Below are positions 16,558 to 25,521 of a stretch of DNA of 38,777 bases, one piece after another (position 1 is the stretch's first letter; every line of letters begins with the position of its first letter). The translations under genes were made by a program, and so were the position numbers. Origin of the DNA: Opitutus sp. GAS368 (lineage in GTDB: Bacteria > Verrucomicrobiota > Verrucomicrobiia > Opitutales > Opitutaceae); NCBI GenBank assembly GCA_945869845.1, contig CAMBRG010000020.1, positions 1 through 38,777 of the forward strand, written 5' to 3'. The notes below the pieces were generated by a model. It saw only the letters and a list, made by a program, of their open reading frames with translations. It searched no databases and was not told where the DNA came from.

Positions 16558-17289
16558 TTAAGGAGTGAGTAGGGCCAAATCGCCTTTGTGCAAGACGCCG
16601 CGCAATGAATCCGGTTCCACCTGCGCGATGGAAAACTGCGAACGCACGTCGCTCAGGCTAACGGTGGCGAGCAAATCCGAGCCGCTGCGGATAGCGAAGC
16701 GCTGGCCGACTTGGGCGCCGCGGTTGGTGCCGTAGTTGAGAACGACGAAGGCGTTGTCGGGGCCGACGCTCATCACCGCGGCGGAGTTGCGGCCGGCCCG
16801 GCTGGAGAAGACGGCGGTCGAGGCGCCGGCGGCAGTCGGCACGGCGGCGCCGTTTTTGGCCGTGGCGAGCTGGCGCTCAAGTTCGGCGATGGTGGACTTG
16901 TAGGCCTCGACCTGGGCGGGCGGGATGGCGGCGGCGCGGGTGTCGGCGAGGTCTTGGCGAAGCGAAGTGAGTTCGTCGCGCAGGGTGCGCTCGGCTTGTT
17001 CGCGGGCGACGAGCGCGGTGCGCGAGGCGGCGAGGTCGTTGGCGAGTTGGGTGGTGCGGGACTCGGCGGTGGAGAGCCGGGATTGGGCGACCTCGAGTTG
17101 GGCGCCGGCGACGACGGCTTGTTTTTGGAAGGAGGAGGCAATCTCGCGGGAGGCGGCGAGCTGGCCATCGAGCGCGGTGTTGCGGGAGGCGAGATCGCGG
17201 CGGGTCTCAAGGGACTGCCAATAGAGCGCGCCCAACGAGCCGCTTACGGTAAAAGCGCAGAGGCTGAGGACGAGCAGGAGGCGGTTCAT
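16558..17289 (-). CDS. Membrane-anchored coiled-coil protein, function unknown
   Basis: 243 residues: an N-terminal hydrophobic segment (about 3-22, RLLLVLSLCAFTVSGSLGAL), a long Ala/Gln/Glu-rich coiled coil at about 28-150, an Ala-rich linker, and a compact C-terminal domain at about 180-243. That domain contains AAVMSVGPDNAFVVLNYG, GAQVGQRFAIRSGSD and DLALLTP. Its beta-rich pattern (VGxxF.I..G..) resembles the small C-terminal domain of FlgT-like envelope proteins. That similarity is weak and no flagellar genes are nearby. It lies between pgi (70 bp upstream) and the small lipoprotein (10 bp downstream), suggesting an envelope role outside the cytoplasmic membrane. The start is ATG 17289, where the hydrophobic segment begins. 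Confidence 0.75.
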   Translation of the reverse strand: MNRLLLVLSLCAFTVSGSLGALYWQSLETRRDLASRNTALDGQLAASREIASSFQKQAVVAGAQLEVAQSRLSTAESRTTQLANDLAASRTALVAREQAERTLRDELTSLRQDLADTRAAAIPPAQVEAYKSTIAELERQLATAKNGAAVPTAAGASTAVFSSRAGRNSAAVMSVGPDNAFVVLNYGTNRGAQVGQRFAIRSGSDLLATVSLSDVRSQFSIAQVEPDSLRGVLHKGDLALLTP

Positions 17290-17359
17290 GTGGAGAAATC
17301 CTAAGGCGGATGCGCGGCCCAATCTGAGGGCCAGATTGCGCCGGGTCGTGCGGGGTAGG

Positions 17360-18943
17360 CTAGGCGGAGCGGTAGGTGGATTTGTACCACGGGGTCTTGG
17401 GGCGTTTCTTAATGCCGGCGCCCTTGTTGGCCGCGAGGTGCTCGAGGATTTTGAAGACGAGCTCGGTTTTCTCGGGATCGCCGACTTGGGCGGCGAGTTG
17501 GTCGGCGGTGAACGGGGTGCCCGGGACGGCCTTGAGCGCAGCGGCGATTTTGAGTTTCAGCGCGATGACGCCGCCGGCGGCTTTTTTCCCGGCTTCGACG
17601 CCGGGCTGATGATAGGCGTTGATCCCGACGAGCGACGCATAGAGGCCGACGACGCGTTCATAGAGGGCGATCAACAGGCCGAGAGAGCGCGGCGAGACGT
17701 CGTCCAAGGTGATGGTGACGGAGTGACGGTCCTTTTCGGTGAGGGCGTCGCGAGTGCCGAGGTAAAAGCCTTGGAGGAAATCGCCGGCGGTGATGCCGGG
17801 TTCGACCTCGAGAGAGGACTTCGTGTCGCGGTCTTTGAGGACTTCGATGAAGGTGACGAAAAAATTGTTCACGCCATCGCGCAGTTGCTGGACGTAGGCG
17901 TGCTGATCGGTGGAGCCCTTGTTGCCGTAAACGGCGATGCCCTGGTTCACGACGTTACCCTTGAGGTCGTGTTCTTTGCCGATGGATTCCATCACGAGCT
18001 GTTGGAGGTAACGCGAAAAGAGGAGGAGGCGGTCTTTGTAGGGGAGGACGACCATGTCCTTGGCCCCGCGACCGTCGGTGGCGTAGTGCCACATGAGGGC
18101 GAGGAGAGCGGCCGGGTTTTGGGCGACCGTCGTGTTGCGGGTGACGACGTCCATCGCGGCGGCGCCCTCGAGCATCGCTTGAATGTCGAGGCCCTGCAGC
18201 GCGGCGGGGAGGAGGCCGACGGCGGAGAGTTCCGATGTGCGGCCGCCGACCCAATCCCACATCGGAAAACGGGCGAGCCAGTTTTGGACAACCGCGGTCT
18301 GGTCGAGTTTCGAACCGGCACCGGTGACGGCGACAAAGTGTTGCGTGAAATCGAGCCCGGCGGCTTGGAAGGCGGCGGAGGCTTCGAGTTGGCCGTTGCG
18401 GGTCTCGGCGGTGCCGCCGGATTTGGAAATGACGACGACGAGGGTTTTGGCGAGTTGGCCGCGAAGGCCGGCGAGAACGTAGTCGATGCCGTCGGGATCG
18501 GTGTTGTCGAAGAAGGACACGGCGAGCTTATCTTTGCGGGGTTGGCCGAGTGCGTGTTGGACGAGCTGCGGTCCGAGGGTCGAGCCGCCGATGCCGATCA
18601 CGAGCAGGTTTTTGAATTTACCTTTGGGGCCGGCGATGGTGCCGGCGTGGATTTTGGCGGCGAAGTCTTGGATCGCGGTGAGCGTGGACGAAATCTCGGC
18701 GGCGAGGGCGGGCGTCGGGGCGAGCTGGGGCGCACGCAGCCAGTAATGACCGACCATACGGTTCTCGTCGGGATTGGCGATGGCCCCGGATTCGAGCGCG
18801 GCCATGTCGGCGAAGGCCTGTTGGAGCGCCGGATCTTTTGCGGCGAGGTAGTCGTCGGGAAACGGGATGCGGCTGATATCGAGCGCGAGACCGAGCGCGG
18901 GGTTTTGGTAGTAGAGGGATTTAAATCGGTTCCAAGTTGGCAT
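17360..18943 (-). CDS. pgi: Glucose-6-phosphate isomerase
   Basis: Interconverts glucose 6-phosphate and fructose 6-phosphate in glycolysis and gluconeogenesis. The 527-residue protein has two SIS domains: [16 protein letters not shown], then [16 protein letters not shown] (phosphate loop), and [21 protein letters not shown], the hallmark segment of the second half. It ends with a C-terminal helix set ([16 protein letters not shown]). ATG 18943 ([12 protein letters not shown]) is chosen; 20 more codons are open upstream but translate a 7-bp tandem repeat. With zwf and opcA on the other strand about 1.2 kb away, both routes from glucose 6-phosphate are encoded close together, though divergently and in separate transcripts. 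Confidence 0.95.
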   Translation of the reverse strand: MPTWNRFKSLYYQNPALGLALDISRIPFPDDYLAAKDPALQQAFADMAALESGAIANPDENRMVGHYWLRAPQLAPTPALAAEISSTLTAIQDFAAKIHAGTIAGPKGKFKNLLVIGIGGSTLGPQLVQHALGQPRKDKLAVSFFDNTDPDGIDYVLAGLRGQLAKTLVVVISKSGGTAETRNGQLEASAAFQAAGLDFTQHFVAVTGAGSKLDQTAVVQNWLARFPMWDWVGGRTSELSAVGLLPAALQGLDIQAMLEGAAAMDVVTRNTTVAQNPAALLALMWHYATDGRGAKDMVVLPYKDRLLLFSRYLQQLVMESIGKEHDLKGNVVNQGIAVYGNKGSTDQHAYVQQLRDGVNNFFVTFIEVLKDRDTKSSLEVEPGITAGDFLQGFYLGTRDALTEKDRHSVTITLDDVSPRSLGLLIALYERVVGLYASLVGINAYHQPGVEAGKKAAGGVIALKLKIAAALKAVPGTPFTADQLAAQVGDPEKTELVFKILEHLAANKGAGIKKRPKTPWYKSTYRSA

Positions 18944-18960
18944 GGGGGAAGGAGGGCAGA

Positions 18961-18993
18961 AGTAGCGGGTAGCCGGTAGAGGGTAGCGAGTAG
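18961..18993. repeat. 7-bp degenerate tandem repeat, about five copies
   Basis: Units GTAGCG, GGTAGCC, GGTAGAG, GGTAGCG, AGTAG lie just upstream of pgi. The pgi frame reads through them as [11 protein letters not shown] if extended, which is why the shorter pgi start is preferred. Confidence 0.6.
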
Positions 18994-19102
18994 AAATTAG
19001 CACGGCAGGGTGGGCGAGCCGGGAGTGCAGGCGGACCGGAATGCGGGAAGATCGGAATGTGGTCGGGCGGGGCCACGGGGTGGTTTGACGGCGCCGGCGC
19101 GG

Positions 19103-19122
19103 AATTTGGCGAAAGCCAAATT
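19103..19122. other. Perfect 8-bp hairpin with GAAA tetraloop
   Basis: AATTTGGC-GAAA-GCCAAATT, a perfect stem capped by a GNRA loop when transcribed on the plus strand. No T-run follows on either side, so it is not a standard terminator. It lies in the pgi/yraN gap and could belong to a structured leader or small RNA; that is a guess. Confidence 0.45.
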
Positions 19123-19585
19123 TGGCTATTACGTGAAGCGTAGTCCGGGGCAGGGAACACGATTCGCTACTCTTAAACGCGGCGCGGCGCCCGAGCTGGG
19201 GTCACGTCACTTCAAATTGGGGTGGGGCCTCACTTCTCCCGGATTCGCCGCCGTCTCGTCCGCCTTGATTGATGAACTGCAAGACACGCTCGGCTACGGG
19301 AAGGTCATCCCGGCGGAGACGGAAGCGGAGACGATGTCGAAGGACTGCGATTGGCCTTCCCCGGTTTTGAAGAAGCGTTTGGAAAGTTGGCGGGCTTCGG
19401 CGGCGGTGAAGATTGCGTCTGGGTTGGGACGGAAAGCCGTGTTTGCGATCGGCTGCCGCAACGATCTGCTCGTCACGGAGAGGGGTGGCGATAGTTGAGG
19501 CGGCTATGGGCGCAAGAACAGGGCACACGTGTGAGATTGCCATTTGGTCGTTCGACTCGCAGTGAGATTTCTTGGCCATGCCTGC

Positions 19586-20014
19586 ATGTTATCGCGCTTA
19601 AAACAGTTCCTGGGGTTGCCGTCCGCAGCCGAAGAGAATTCCGGAGCCCGGGGCGAGGCCGCAGCGGCGGAGTTTTTACAACGTGAACAGGCTTTTTCCA
19701 TCGTTGCACGGAACTGGCGCAATCCGAGGGATCGGCGCGAGGAGATTGATCTGGTCGCGCGTGATGGCGAAGTGTTGGTTTTCGTGGAGGTGAAGACCCG
19801 GGCTGCCGCCGCGTTGGTCTCGGGGTTCCATTCCGTGAATGCCCGAAAAAAAGCGGTGCTCCGTCGCGCCGCGACCGCTTACCTTCGCAGCTTGCAGTAT
19901 CCTCCTGTCACTTTCCGGCTCGATGTGGTGGAAGTCGTGTTTGCACCGGGCGGCGCTGCGAACGTGCGCCATTTTGCGAACGTGCGTCTTTTCCCGAAAC
20001 ACTTTCAACCCTGA
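19586..20014 (+). CDS. YraN/UPF0102 family protein (PD-(D/E)XK nuclease fold)
   Basis: 142 residues with the family pattern: GARGEAAAAEFLQ near the start, IVARNWRNPRDRREEIDLVARDGEVLVFVEVKTRA in the middle, and VNARKKAVLRRAATAYL after it. The EIDLV...VFVEVKTR stretch supplies the D...ExK metal site of Holliday-junction-resolvase-like nucleases. The biological role of YraN proteins is not settled; involvement in DNA processing is inferred from the fold. ATG 19586 (MLSRLKQFLGLP) is chosen; an upstream GTG would add 14 residues without family match. zwf begins 87 bp downstream on the same strand. Confidence 0.9.
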   Translation: MLSRLKQFLGLPSAAEENSGARGEAAAAEFLQREQAFSIVARNWRNPRDRREEIDLVARDGEVLVFVEVKTRAAAALVSGFHSVNARKKAVLRRAATAYLRSLQYPPVTFRLDVVEVVFAPGGAANVRHFANVRLFPKHFQP

Positions 20015-20101
20015 GTGGTGCGTCCCGGCGTCATGTCGACCGTGGTCGCCGCCGCCATTTCCCTTGCTTCAACTCCGGGCGTTGCAGAGAAATTCTCTTC
20101 T

Positions 20102-21640
20102 ATGGCCGAATCTGCGCGTCATCCATTTCTCCAAGGCCTGAGCAAACACCGGGGAGCGCCTCCGACGGTTGTGGTCATTTTCGGTGCGTCCGGCGATCTG
20201 ACGGCCCGCAAGCTCATCCCGGCGGTTTACAATCTTGGTCACGACAACCTGTTGCCGGCCGATTTCTTTCTCGTCGGCTACGGCCGGAAGGCGATTCCGG
20301 ATGAAGAATTTCGCGCGCTGGCCACGGATGCGATCAAGGAATTCTCCCGCCGCGAACTGAATGCCGAGGTCTGGGCGCGCGTCGCGGCGAATACCTCTTA
20401 CGTTGCCGGCGGCTACGATGAAAAAGCCGCATTCGACCGGCTCGCCGCCCACATCGCGGCGCTGGAAAAGAAGATCGGGCGCGAAGTGCAGACGCTTTTT
20501 TATATTTCAACCCCGCCCTCGGTGTTTGCTCCGATTTTGCAAAATCTGGGTGCCAGCGGTCTGGCGGCCAAGTATCTCGGTCAGGCTCATCACACGAAGG
20601 TCATTATCGAAAAACCTTTCGGCAAAGACCTCGAGTCGGCCCGCGCGCTCAATGTCACGATCCGCTCCGTGCTGGCCGAGCACCAAGTCTACCGGATCGA
20701 TCATTACCTCGGGAAGGAGACGGTGCAGGATTTGCTCGTGCAGCGTTTCAGCAACGCAATCTTCGAGCCCCTGTGGAACCGTAACTTCATCGACAGTGTT
20801 CAAATCACCGTCGCGGAGGAAGTGGGTGTCGGCACCCGCGGCGGTTATTACGAGCAGAGCGGTGCGTTGCGCGACATGATCCAGAATCACACGATGCAAT
20901 TGCTCGCGCTCACCGCGATGGAGCCGCCTGTTTCCATGGATGCCGAGGCGGTGCGGGATGAAAAAGTCAAAGTGCTCAGGGCGATCCAGCCGCTTAATCT
21001 CGGCGTGGATGGAGACGTCGCCCGCGCGCAATACGCCGCGGGCATGATGGGCGGCAAAGCTGTTCCCGGTTATCTCCAAGAAGGCGGCATCGCGCCGGAA
21101 TCGGCCACCGAGACCTACGCCGGCATCCGGCTCTCGATCAACAATTGGCGCTGGCAAGGCGTCCCGTTTTATCTGCGCTCCGGCAAACGCATGGCGCGCC
21201 GGGTGTCCGAGATCGCGATCAACTTCAAGCGCCCGCCCGGCACGTTGTTCTCCAAAGACGGCGGCTTCGACCTCGCGGCCAACACGCTCGCTTTTCAGAT
21301 TCAGCCCGACGAGGGCCTGAGCCTGATCATTAACACCAAGATTCCCGGTCTCGAGACCCGCACCCAGCCGGTGAAAATGAGCTTCCGTTACGCGACCACG
21401 TTTGGCTCCAACACCCCCGAGGCTTACGAGCGGCTGGTGCTCGATGCCATGATCGGTGACGGCACGCTTTTTATCCGTGGCGACGAAGCCGAGACGTCGT
21501 GGAAACTTTACACTCCGGTGCTCGAACATTGGAAAATCGCCGGCCGCGAAGGCATGGACAGCTACCCAGCCGGCTCGTGGGGCCCGGCCACGGGCGAAGC
21601 GCTGGTGGCGGCAAACCAGCACGTTTGGCGTCAGCCCTAA
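20102..21640 (+). CDS. zwf: Glucose-6-phosphate 1-dehydrogenase
   Basis: Oxidises glucose 6-phosphate to 6-phosphogluconolactone with NADP, opening the pentose phosphate route. The 512-residue protein has the Rossmann motif VVVIFGASGDLTARKL, then IEKPFGKDLESARALN and the catalytic RIDHYLGKETVQDLLVQRF segment. Further on are DMIQNHTMQLLALTAMEPP and WQGVPFYLRSGKRM, ending in GDGTLFIRGDEAE and SYPAGSWGP. ATG 20102 (MAESARHPFLQG) is preferred; starts 23 or 29 codons upstream are open but do not match the family. opcA begins 6 bp after the stop, so the two are co-transcribed and the enzyme probably depends on OpcA for assembly. Confidence 0.97.
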   Translation: MAESARHPFLQGLSKHRGAPPTVVVIFGASGDLTARKLIPAVYNLGHDNLLPADFFLVGYGRKAIPDEEFRALATDAIKEFSRRELNAEVWARVAANTSYVAGGYDEKAAFDRLAAHIAALEKKIGREVQTLFYISTPPSVFAPILQNLGASGLAAKYLGQAHHTKVIIEKPFGKDLESARALNVTIRSVLAEHQVYRIDHYLGKETVQDLLVQRFSNAIFEPLWNRNFIDSVQITVAEEVGVGTRGGYYEQSGALRDMIQNHTMQLLALTAMEPPVSMDAEAVRDEKVKVLRAIQPLNLGVDGDVARAQYAAGMMGGKAVPGYLQEGGIAPESATETYAGIRLSINNWRWQGVPFYLRSGKRMARRVSEIAINFKRPPGTLFSKDGGFDLAANTLAFQIQPDEGLSLIINTKIPGLETRTQPVKMSFRYATTFGSNTPEAYERLVLDAMIGDGTLFIRGDEAETSWKLYTPVLEHWKIAGREGMDSYPAGSWGPATGEALVAANQHVWRQP

Positions 21641-21646
21641 GCTGCC

Positions 21647-22630
21647 ATGCCCGCGATTTTCGACGCGCTTCCGGGTATCGAATTGCCCGTGGGTTCGATC
21701 TCCTCGAGCCTAGCGAAGATGTGGGCCGATACTGCCGCCAGCGGCGGCCCGGCGCCGGACAAGGGCGAGACCAAGGCGACCCAAGTTAACTTCGTGTTGC
21801 ATCTTGGGCTTAATTCCACGGCCGCCGATGCGGTCAAGCAGTTCGAGACCGCTGTCCGTTTTTCGCGCCGCTATCCCTGCCGCGTGGTCGTGCTTTGCCC
21901 TTCATCGGATGACGCAAGCGTGGCGGAGATGCGGGCGAAAATTTACGGTGAATGCTTTCTCGGGAAATCAAAAGGCGACACGCGCTGCTGTGAGTTCGTT
22001 CTTTTGAGTTATCCGAGCTCGGCCCGGAAATTTCTGGAGAATCAGGTGTCGATCTGCCTGTCGACCGATCTACCGCTTTACTACTGGGCCCATCGTTTCA
22101 GCGCGAGCGGGCGTTTGGCGGATTATCGTTACCTGCTTACCCGCGCGCACCGCGTGTTGCTCGACAGCGCGATCGCCCCGGCGGACGCGCTGACTTACGC
22201 GTGGCCGCGGCCGGAGAACGTGCGGGATTTGGCCTTTGCCCGATTACTGCCCGTGCGGCAATCGCTCGGGCAGTTTCTCAGTCGTTATCCGATGTCCGCC
22301 CTGTGTGGCGGGCTGACTGCGGTCACGCTAAGCTATGGGCTCCACCTTGCCGCCGAGGCCCGGGTGTTGCTCGCTTGGGTGCAGGACCGCATCGGCCAAG
22401 GCGGAGAAAACCGCGCGACGTTTGAATTGGTCGCCTCGACGGAAGCGACGCCGCAGGCCCTCGCGCTCACGTTCACTTACGCCGACCGCAAGTATTTTTC
22501 CTGGCGAGGCGATGCGGGCACGGGCGCGGCCCTATTTCTGGCCGACTTCGGCACCGGCCGCACGGAACTGCCCGCCGCCGTGAGCCTGCTCGCGCCTGAA
22601 AATGCGCTGAGCGAGGCGATGTTTTTTTGA
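21647..22630 (+). CDS. opcA: OpcA-like glucose-6-phosphate dehydrogenase assembly protein
   Basis: 327 residues. OpcA proteins, known from cyanobacteria and actinobacteria, bind Zwf and promote its active oligomer, sometimes under redox control. The family outline is recognisable: an N-terminal TQVNFVLHL-type strand, RYPCRVVVLCPSS, then VLLSYPSSARKFLENQVSICLSTDLPLYYWAHRFS and a C-terminal domain. The strongest evidence is position: it starts 6 bp after zwf, the arrangement seen wherever opcA occurs. Several cysteines (for example the CC pair in DTRCCEFVLL) could serve redox sensing, but that is conjecture. It converges with the TIM-barrel gene on the minus strand, with 54 bp between stops. 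Confidence 0.85.
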   Translation: MPAIFDALPGIELPVGSISSSLAKMWADTAASGGPAPDKGETKATQVNFVLHLGLNSTAADAVKQFETAVRFSRRYPCRVVVLCPSSDDASVAEMRAKIYGECFLGKSKGDTRCCEFVLLSYPSSARKFLENQVSICLSTDLPLYYWAHRFSASGRLADYRYLLTRAHRVLLDSAIAPADALTYAWPRPENVRDLAFARLLPVRQSLGQFLSRYPMSALCGGLTAVTLSYGLHLAAEARVLLAWVQDRIGQGGENRATFELVASTEATPQALALTFTYADRKYFSWRGDAGTGAALFLADFGTGRTELPAAVSLLAPENALSEAMFF

Positions 22631-22684
22631 GTCGAAGCGGACGTTTGAGCCGGCCTTGCGATTGAGACCGACTGAACTTCCCGG

Positions 22685-23515
22685 CTATTTCGCGGCGGGC
22701 TTCGAAAAGTTAGCGTAGAAAAACGTGCTGGCCTCGGTGGCGAGACGATTGGGGTCTTCCGAGAAGGTTTTGCTATCGGTCTCAAGGGCGAGCACGCCCT
22801 GCCAGCCGGACTTCTTCACGGCGGCGAACAGGCCCGCGTAGTTTGCGCCTCCCTTGCCGATCTCGGTGTCAACGGCGACGGTCTTGCCGTCGACCATTTC
22901 AACTTTCTTGTCCTTCAGGTGCATATCAAAAACCCGGTCGCCGTAATCGCTAAACACCTTGGCCGCATCGAAGCCGGCGGCGGTGATCCAGCCGATATCG
23001 AGGCACACCCCGATGCGGCGGTCGCGGGCGTCGAGGATTTTCTGCACGGTGGCGGGATCGCCGTAAACCGAGCCTTTGCCGTGATTGTGGATCGCGAGCT
23101 TGATGTCGTATTCCTTCACGAGGGCTTCGAGATTGTCCCATTCGGCCAAGTTCCGGGGTTCAACGATGATGATTTTGATGCCCATCAATTTTGCGAATTC
23201 GAACAGCTTTCGGTTCGCCTCTTTATCCATGGAGGTGCCGTTGACGCCAAACGTGTAGGCGACGAGTCCGTTTTGCTCGAGCACGGCCTTCTTGCGGAGG
23301 CTCTCGGCCGCCGGCGCCGTGGGATCGAGGTGCGACTTGATGAACTGGAGGTGCTTGATGCCGTGCTTGGTCGCAAAGGCCACGACTTGGTCGAAAGTCA
23401 TGTTGCGGCACGTCCAAGTTTGGAGGCCAAGTTGCGGAGGAGTCTGCGCGGCAGCGGCGTTCCACGAGAGCGCGAAAGAACATGCTAGGAGGGCGAGGAG
23501 GCGGAGTGTTTTCAT
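22685..23515 (-). CDS. Exported sugar-phosphate isomerase/epimerase-like TIM-barrel protein
   Basis: 276 residues with a Sec signal peptide (MKTLRLLALLACSFALSWNA, cleavage near AAA-QTPP), so periplasmic. The mature part is the xylose-isomerase-like TIM barrel of the AP-endonuclease-2/IolE group: LGLQTWTCRNM, ITSWIT-type strand IGVCLDIGWITAAGF, FDMHLKDKKV and WQGVLALETDS. Metal-ligand candidates are Glu in IIIVEPRN, His in LAIHNHGKGS, Asp in CLDIG and Glu in LALETD. Exported members are frequent in Verrucomicrobia and Planctomycetes and are usually linked to sugar or inositol breakdown, but no such genes flank this one. tyrS ends just upstream (14 bp), so co-transcription with tyrS is possible but functionally odd. 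Confidence 0.85.
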   Translation of the reverse strand: MKTLRLLALLACSFALSWNAAAAQTPPQLGLQTWTCRNMTFDQVVAFATKHGIKHLQFIKSHLDPTAPAAESLRKKAVLEQNGLVAYTFGVNGTSMDKEANRKLFEFAKLMGIKIIIVEPRNLAEWDNLEALVKEYDIKLAIHNHGKGSVYGDPATVQKILDARDRRIGVCLDIGWITAAGFDAAKVFSDYGDRVFDMHLKDKKVEMVDGKTVAVDTEIGKGGANYAGLFAAVKKSGWQGVLALETDSKTFSEDPNRLATEASTFFYANFSKPAAK

Positions 23516-23529
23516 GGGATATTAGCGGG

Positions 23530-24813
23530 TTAGACGAGGGAAAGGACTGAATAGGTGCGCTTGCCTTTGCGCAGGAGGACAAATTTGCCGAACAGCAGAT
23601 CAGCTTGGCCGAGGGCACGAGCGAAGTCGGCGACCTTGATGTTATTAACGTAAACGCCGCCGCCCTCGATGTCCTTGCGGGCTTGCCCCTTTGAGTGGGC
23701 AAGTTGCGCGAGCACCAAGGCCTCGGTTAGTGGCAACGTCTGGCCCGCAAGCCAATCGGCATGAGCGGGCACGTTGATGGTCGGAACCTCGCCGACAACG
23801 TCACCAAAGGTGGCTGCACTGGTGTCGCCGATCTCGGCGCCGAAAAGAATCGCGCTCGCTTTGAGGGCGGCATCAAGCGCGCCTTGGCCATGAACGGTGC
23901 GCGTGATCTCGGTGGCGAGGGCTTTGTGGGCCTCGCGAGCGCCGGGGTTGGCGGCGTGTTTGGCTTCGAGCGCTTCGATTTCATCGCGGGCGAGGAATGT
24001 AAACTTGCGGAGGTATTCGCCGACCTTGGCATCCTCGGTGTTGATAAAGAATTGGTAGAACTTGTAGGGGCTCGTTTTTTCCGGATCGAGCCAGACCGCG
24101 CCACCCTCGGTTTTACCAAACTTGGTGCCGTCAGCTTTGGTGATGAGAGGGAAGGTGAGGCCCCACGCGGAGAGTCCCGTTTTTTTGCGGATGAGATCGG
24201 TGCCCGCCGTGATGTTGCCCCATTGCTCGGTGCCACCGATCTGGAGTTCGCAGGTTAGATTCTGCCTCAAATGGCAAAAATCGTTGGCCTGCAGCAATTG
24301 GTAGCTGAACTCCGTGAAGCTGATGCCGGCCTCGCTGCCGAGACGGTTTTTTACGCTGTCCTTGGCGATCATGCTGCCGAGCGAAAAGTGTTTGCCGACG
24401 TCGCGCAGAAAATCGAGGAAGCTGATCGGCGCCGTCCAATCGGCGTTGTTGACGATCCTCGCCGGATTGCCGGCGGAGGAAAAATCGAGGAGGCGCCCGA
24501 GTTGGAGACAGATTCGGCCGTAATTGTAGGCGAGTTGCTCGCGGCTGAGCAGATTGCGCTCGGCGGACTTGCCGCCTGGGTCGCCGATCATGCCGGTAGC
24601 GCCGCCGGCGAGGCTGATCGCGTGATGACCGGCCAGCTGAAAGCGGCGCAACGTCAACTGCGGCACCAAATGACCGACGTGGAGCGAGTCCCCGGTCGGA
24701 TCGAAGCCGCAATAAAGCGTGATCGGCCCCGTGCTCAGGCGCTGAGTGAGCGCAGCCAGGTCGGTGCAATCGGCGATGAGGCCGCGCCATTGGAGTTCTT
24801 CGATGAAGTTCAT
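23530..24813 (-). CDS. tyrS: Tyrosyl-tRNA synthetase
   Basis: Charges tRNA-Tyr. The 427-residue class I synthetase has YCGFDPTGDSLHVGHLVPQ with HVGH as the HIGH motif, LAGGATGMIGDPGGKSAER and FSYQLLQANDF. The tyrosine and tRNA region reads LQIGGTEQWGNITAGTDLIRK, and the KMSKS loop is KFGKTEGGAVW, the variant normal for TyrRS. A C-terminal S4 domain follows (about 360-427, DIEGGGVYVNNIKVAD). ATG 24813 (MNFIEELQWRGL) is preferred over an open extension of 14 codons. It is divergent from the peroxiredoxin gene with 176 bp between starts. No T-box-like leader is visible. Confidence 0.97.
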   Translation of the reverse strand: MNFIEELQWRGLIADCTDLAALTQRLSTGPITLYCGFDPTGDSLHVGHLVPQLTLRRFQLAGHHAISLAGGATGMIGDPGGKSAERNLLSREQLAYNYGRICLQLGRLLDFSSAGNPARIVNNADWTAPISFLDFLRDVGKHFSLGSMIAKDSVKNRLGSEAGISFTEFSYQLLQANDFCHLRQNLTCELQIGGTEQWGNITAGTDLIRKKTGLSAWGLTFPLITKADGTKFGKTEGGAVWLDPEKTSPYKFYQFFINTEDAKVGEYLRKFTFLARDEIEALEAKHAANPGAREAHKALATEITRTVHGQGALDAALKASAILFGAEIGDTSAATFGDVVGEVPTINVPAHADWLAGQTLPLTEALVLAQLAHSKGQARKDIEGGGVYVNNIKVADFARALGQADLLFGKFVLLRKGKRTYSVLSLV

Positions 24814-24989
24814 CACGGGGGAGAAAGTTAACGGCCCGCCGCGCCGGCCGCGCAAGAGCGTTTCTAATGCCGCCCCGCCTTAACGTAGAAAAACGTCAGC
24901 TATCGGGAAAAACGGTTTGCGGCGGCGTTGCGCGGGAGTCTAGCTCATCCCTTTCATCTCGTTTCCATCCACCCTTATTCATCACCACC

Positions 24990-25463
24990 ATGCCCATCGC
25001 CGTCGGCTCAAAAGCCCCTGATTTTACGCTCAAGTCCAAAACCGCCGACGGTCTCGTCGACGTGAAACTTAGCGCCAACTTTGGCGTGAAGCAGACCGTG
25101 ATTTTGTTCTTCCCGCTCGCTTACACGGGCGTCTGCACGCAGGAAATGTGCGATCAGACGAGCGGCCTCGGTGATTACGAAAAACTCGGGGCCACGGTTT
25201 ACGCCATTAGCGTGGACAGCCCGTTTGCCCAGGAAGCTTGGGCCCAGGCTAACAAGATCGGCATTACGCTGCTCTCGGACTTGAACAAAGAAACGACCAA
25301 GGCGTATGGCGTGCTTTTCCCGATGCTCGCGGGCATCGGCGACACCTCGGCTCGCGCTGCATTCGTCGTCGGCCAAGATGGCGTCGTAACCTACGCCGAG
25401 CAGACCGCCACGCCGAAAGATCTGCCGAATTTCGACGCGATCAAGGCCGTGCTCGGCAAATAA
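24990..25463 (+). CDS. Peroxiredoxin (AhpC/TSA family)
   Basis: Reduces hydrogen peroxide and organic hydroperoxides in the cytoplasm. The 157-residue protein has the thioredoxin-fold opening [13 protein letters not shown] and the active site [17 protein letters not shown], with Cys49 as the peroxidatic cysteine and Thr46 at the usual position. A second cysteine, Cys54, lies five residues later, as in Bcp/PrxQ-like atypical 2-Cys enzymes; which class applies is not certain. [16 protein letters not shown] and [13 protein letters not shown] complete the fold. ATG 24990 starts the fold; 41 upstream codons are open but not family-like. It stands 58 bp before acnA on the same strand, so the iron-sulphur aconitase may share its transcript. 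Confidence 0.93.
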   Translation: MPIAVGSKAPDFTLKSKTADGLVDVKLSANFGVKQTVILFFPLAYTGVCTQEMCDQTSGLGDYEKLGATVYAISVDSPFAQEAWAQANKIGITLLSDLNKETTKAYGVLFPMLAGIGDTSARAAFVVGQDGVVTYAEQTATPKDLPNFDAIKAVLGK

Positions 25464-25521
25464 ACCTAGCTACGATCGCGGCCCGCGCTCCCTTTCAATC
25501 GAGTATCGAAAATCCAACTTC

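Larger units (their letters stand above)
18944..19585. other. 640-bp gap between pgi and yraN with no recognisable gene
   Basis: Divergent gap containing the pgi promoter region and presumably that of yraN. Frames on both strands are open (for example 19010-19498 plus and 19294-19476 minus), but neither product has a domain I recognise and the two contradict each other. The minus frame ending SFDIVSASVSAGMTFP has balanced composition and could be a gene remnant. Also present are a 7-bp tandem repeat (18961-18993) and a GAAA-capped hairpin (19103-19122). No tRNA-like fold is visible. Confidence 0.5.

Noticed and set aside
17288-18979. 563-codon plus-strand frame opposite pgi
   Set aside because: Gly/Glu/Asp-rich shadow typical of the complement of GC-rich genes; pgi has its catalytic motifs.
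19010-19498. 162-codon plus-strand frame in the pgi-yraN gap
   Set aside because: No domain, no start context, and contradicted by an equally plausible minus-strand frame; described as a gap instead.
23530-24813. KFGKT in place of KMSKS in tyrosyl-tRNA synthetase
   Set aside because: This variant is normal in bacterial TyrRS and not evidence of altered function.
24814-24989. T-box or other riboswitch before tyrS
   Set aside because: No specifier-like stem or terminator/antiterminator pair visible in the 176-bp divergent gap.
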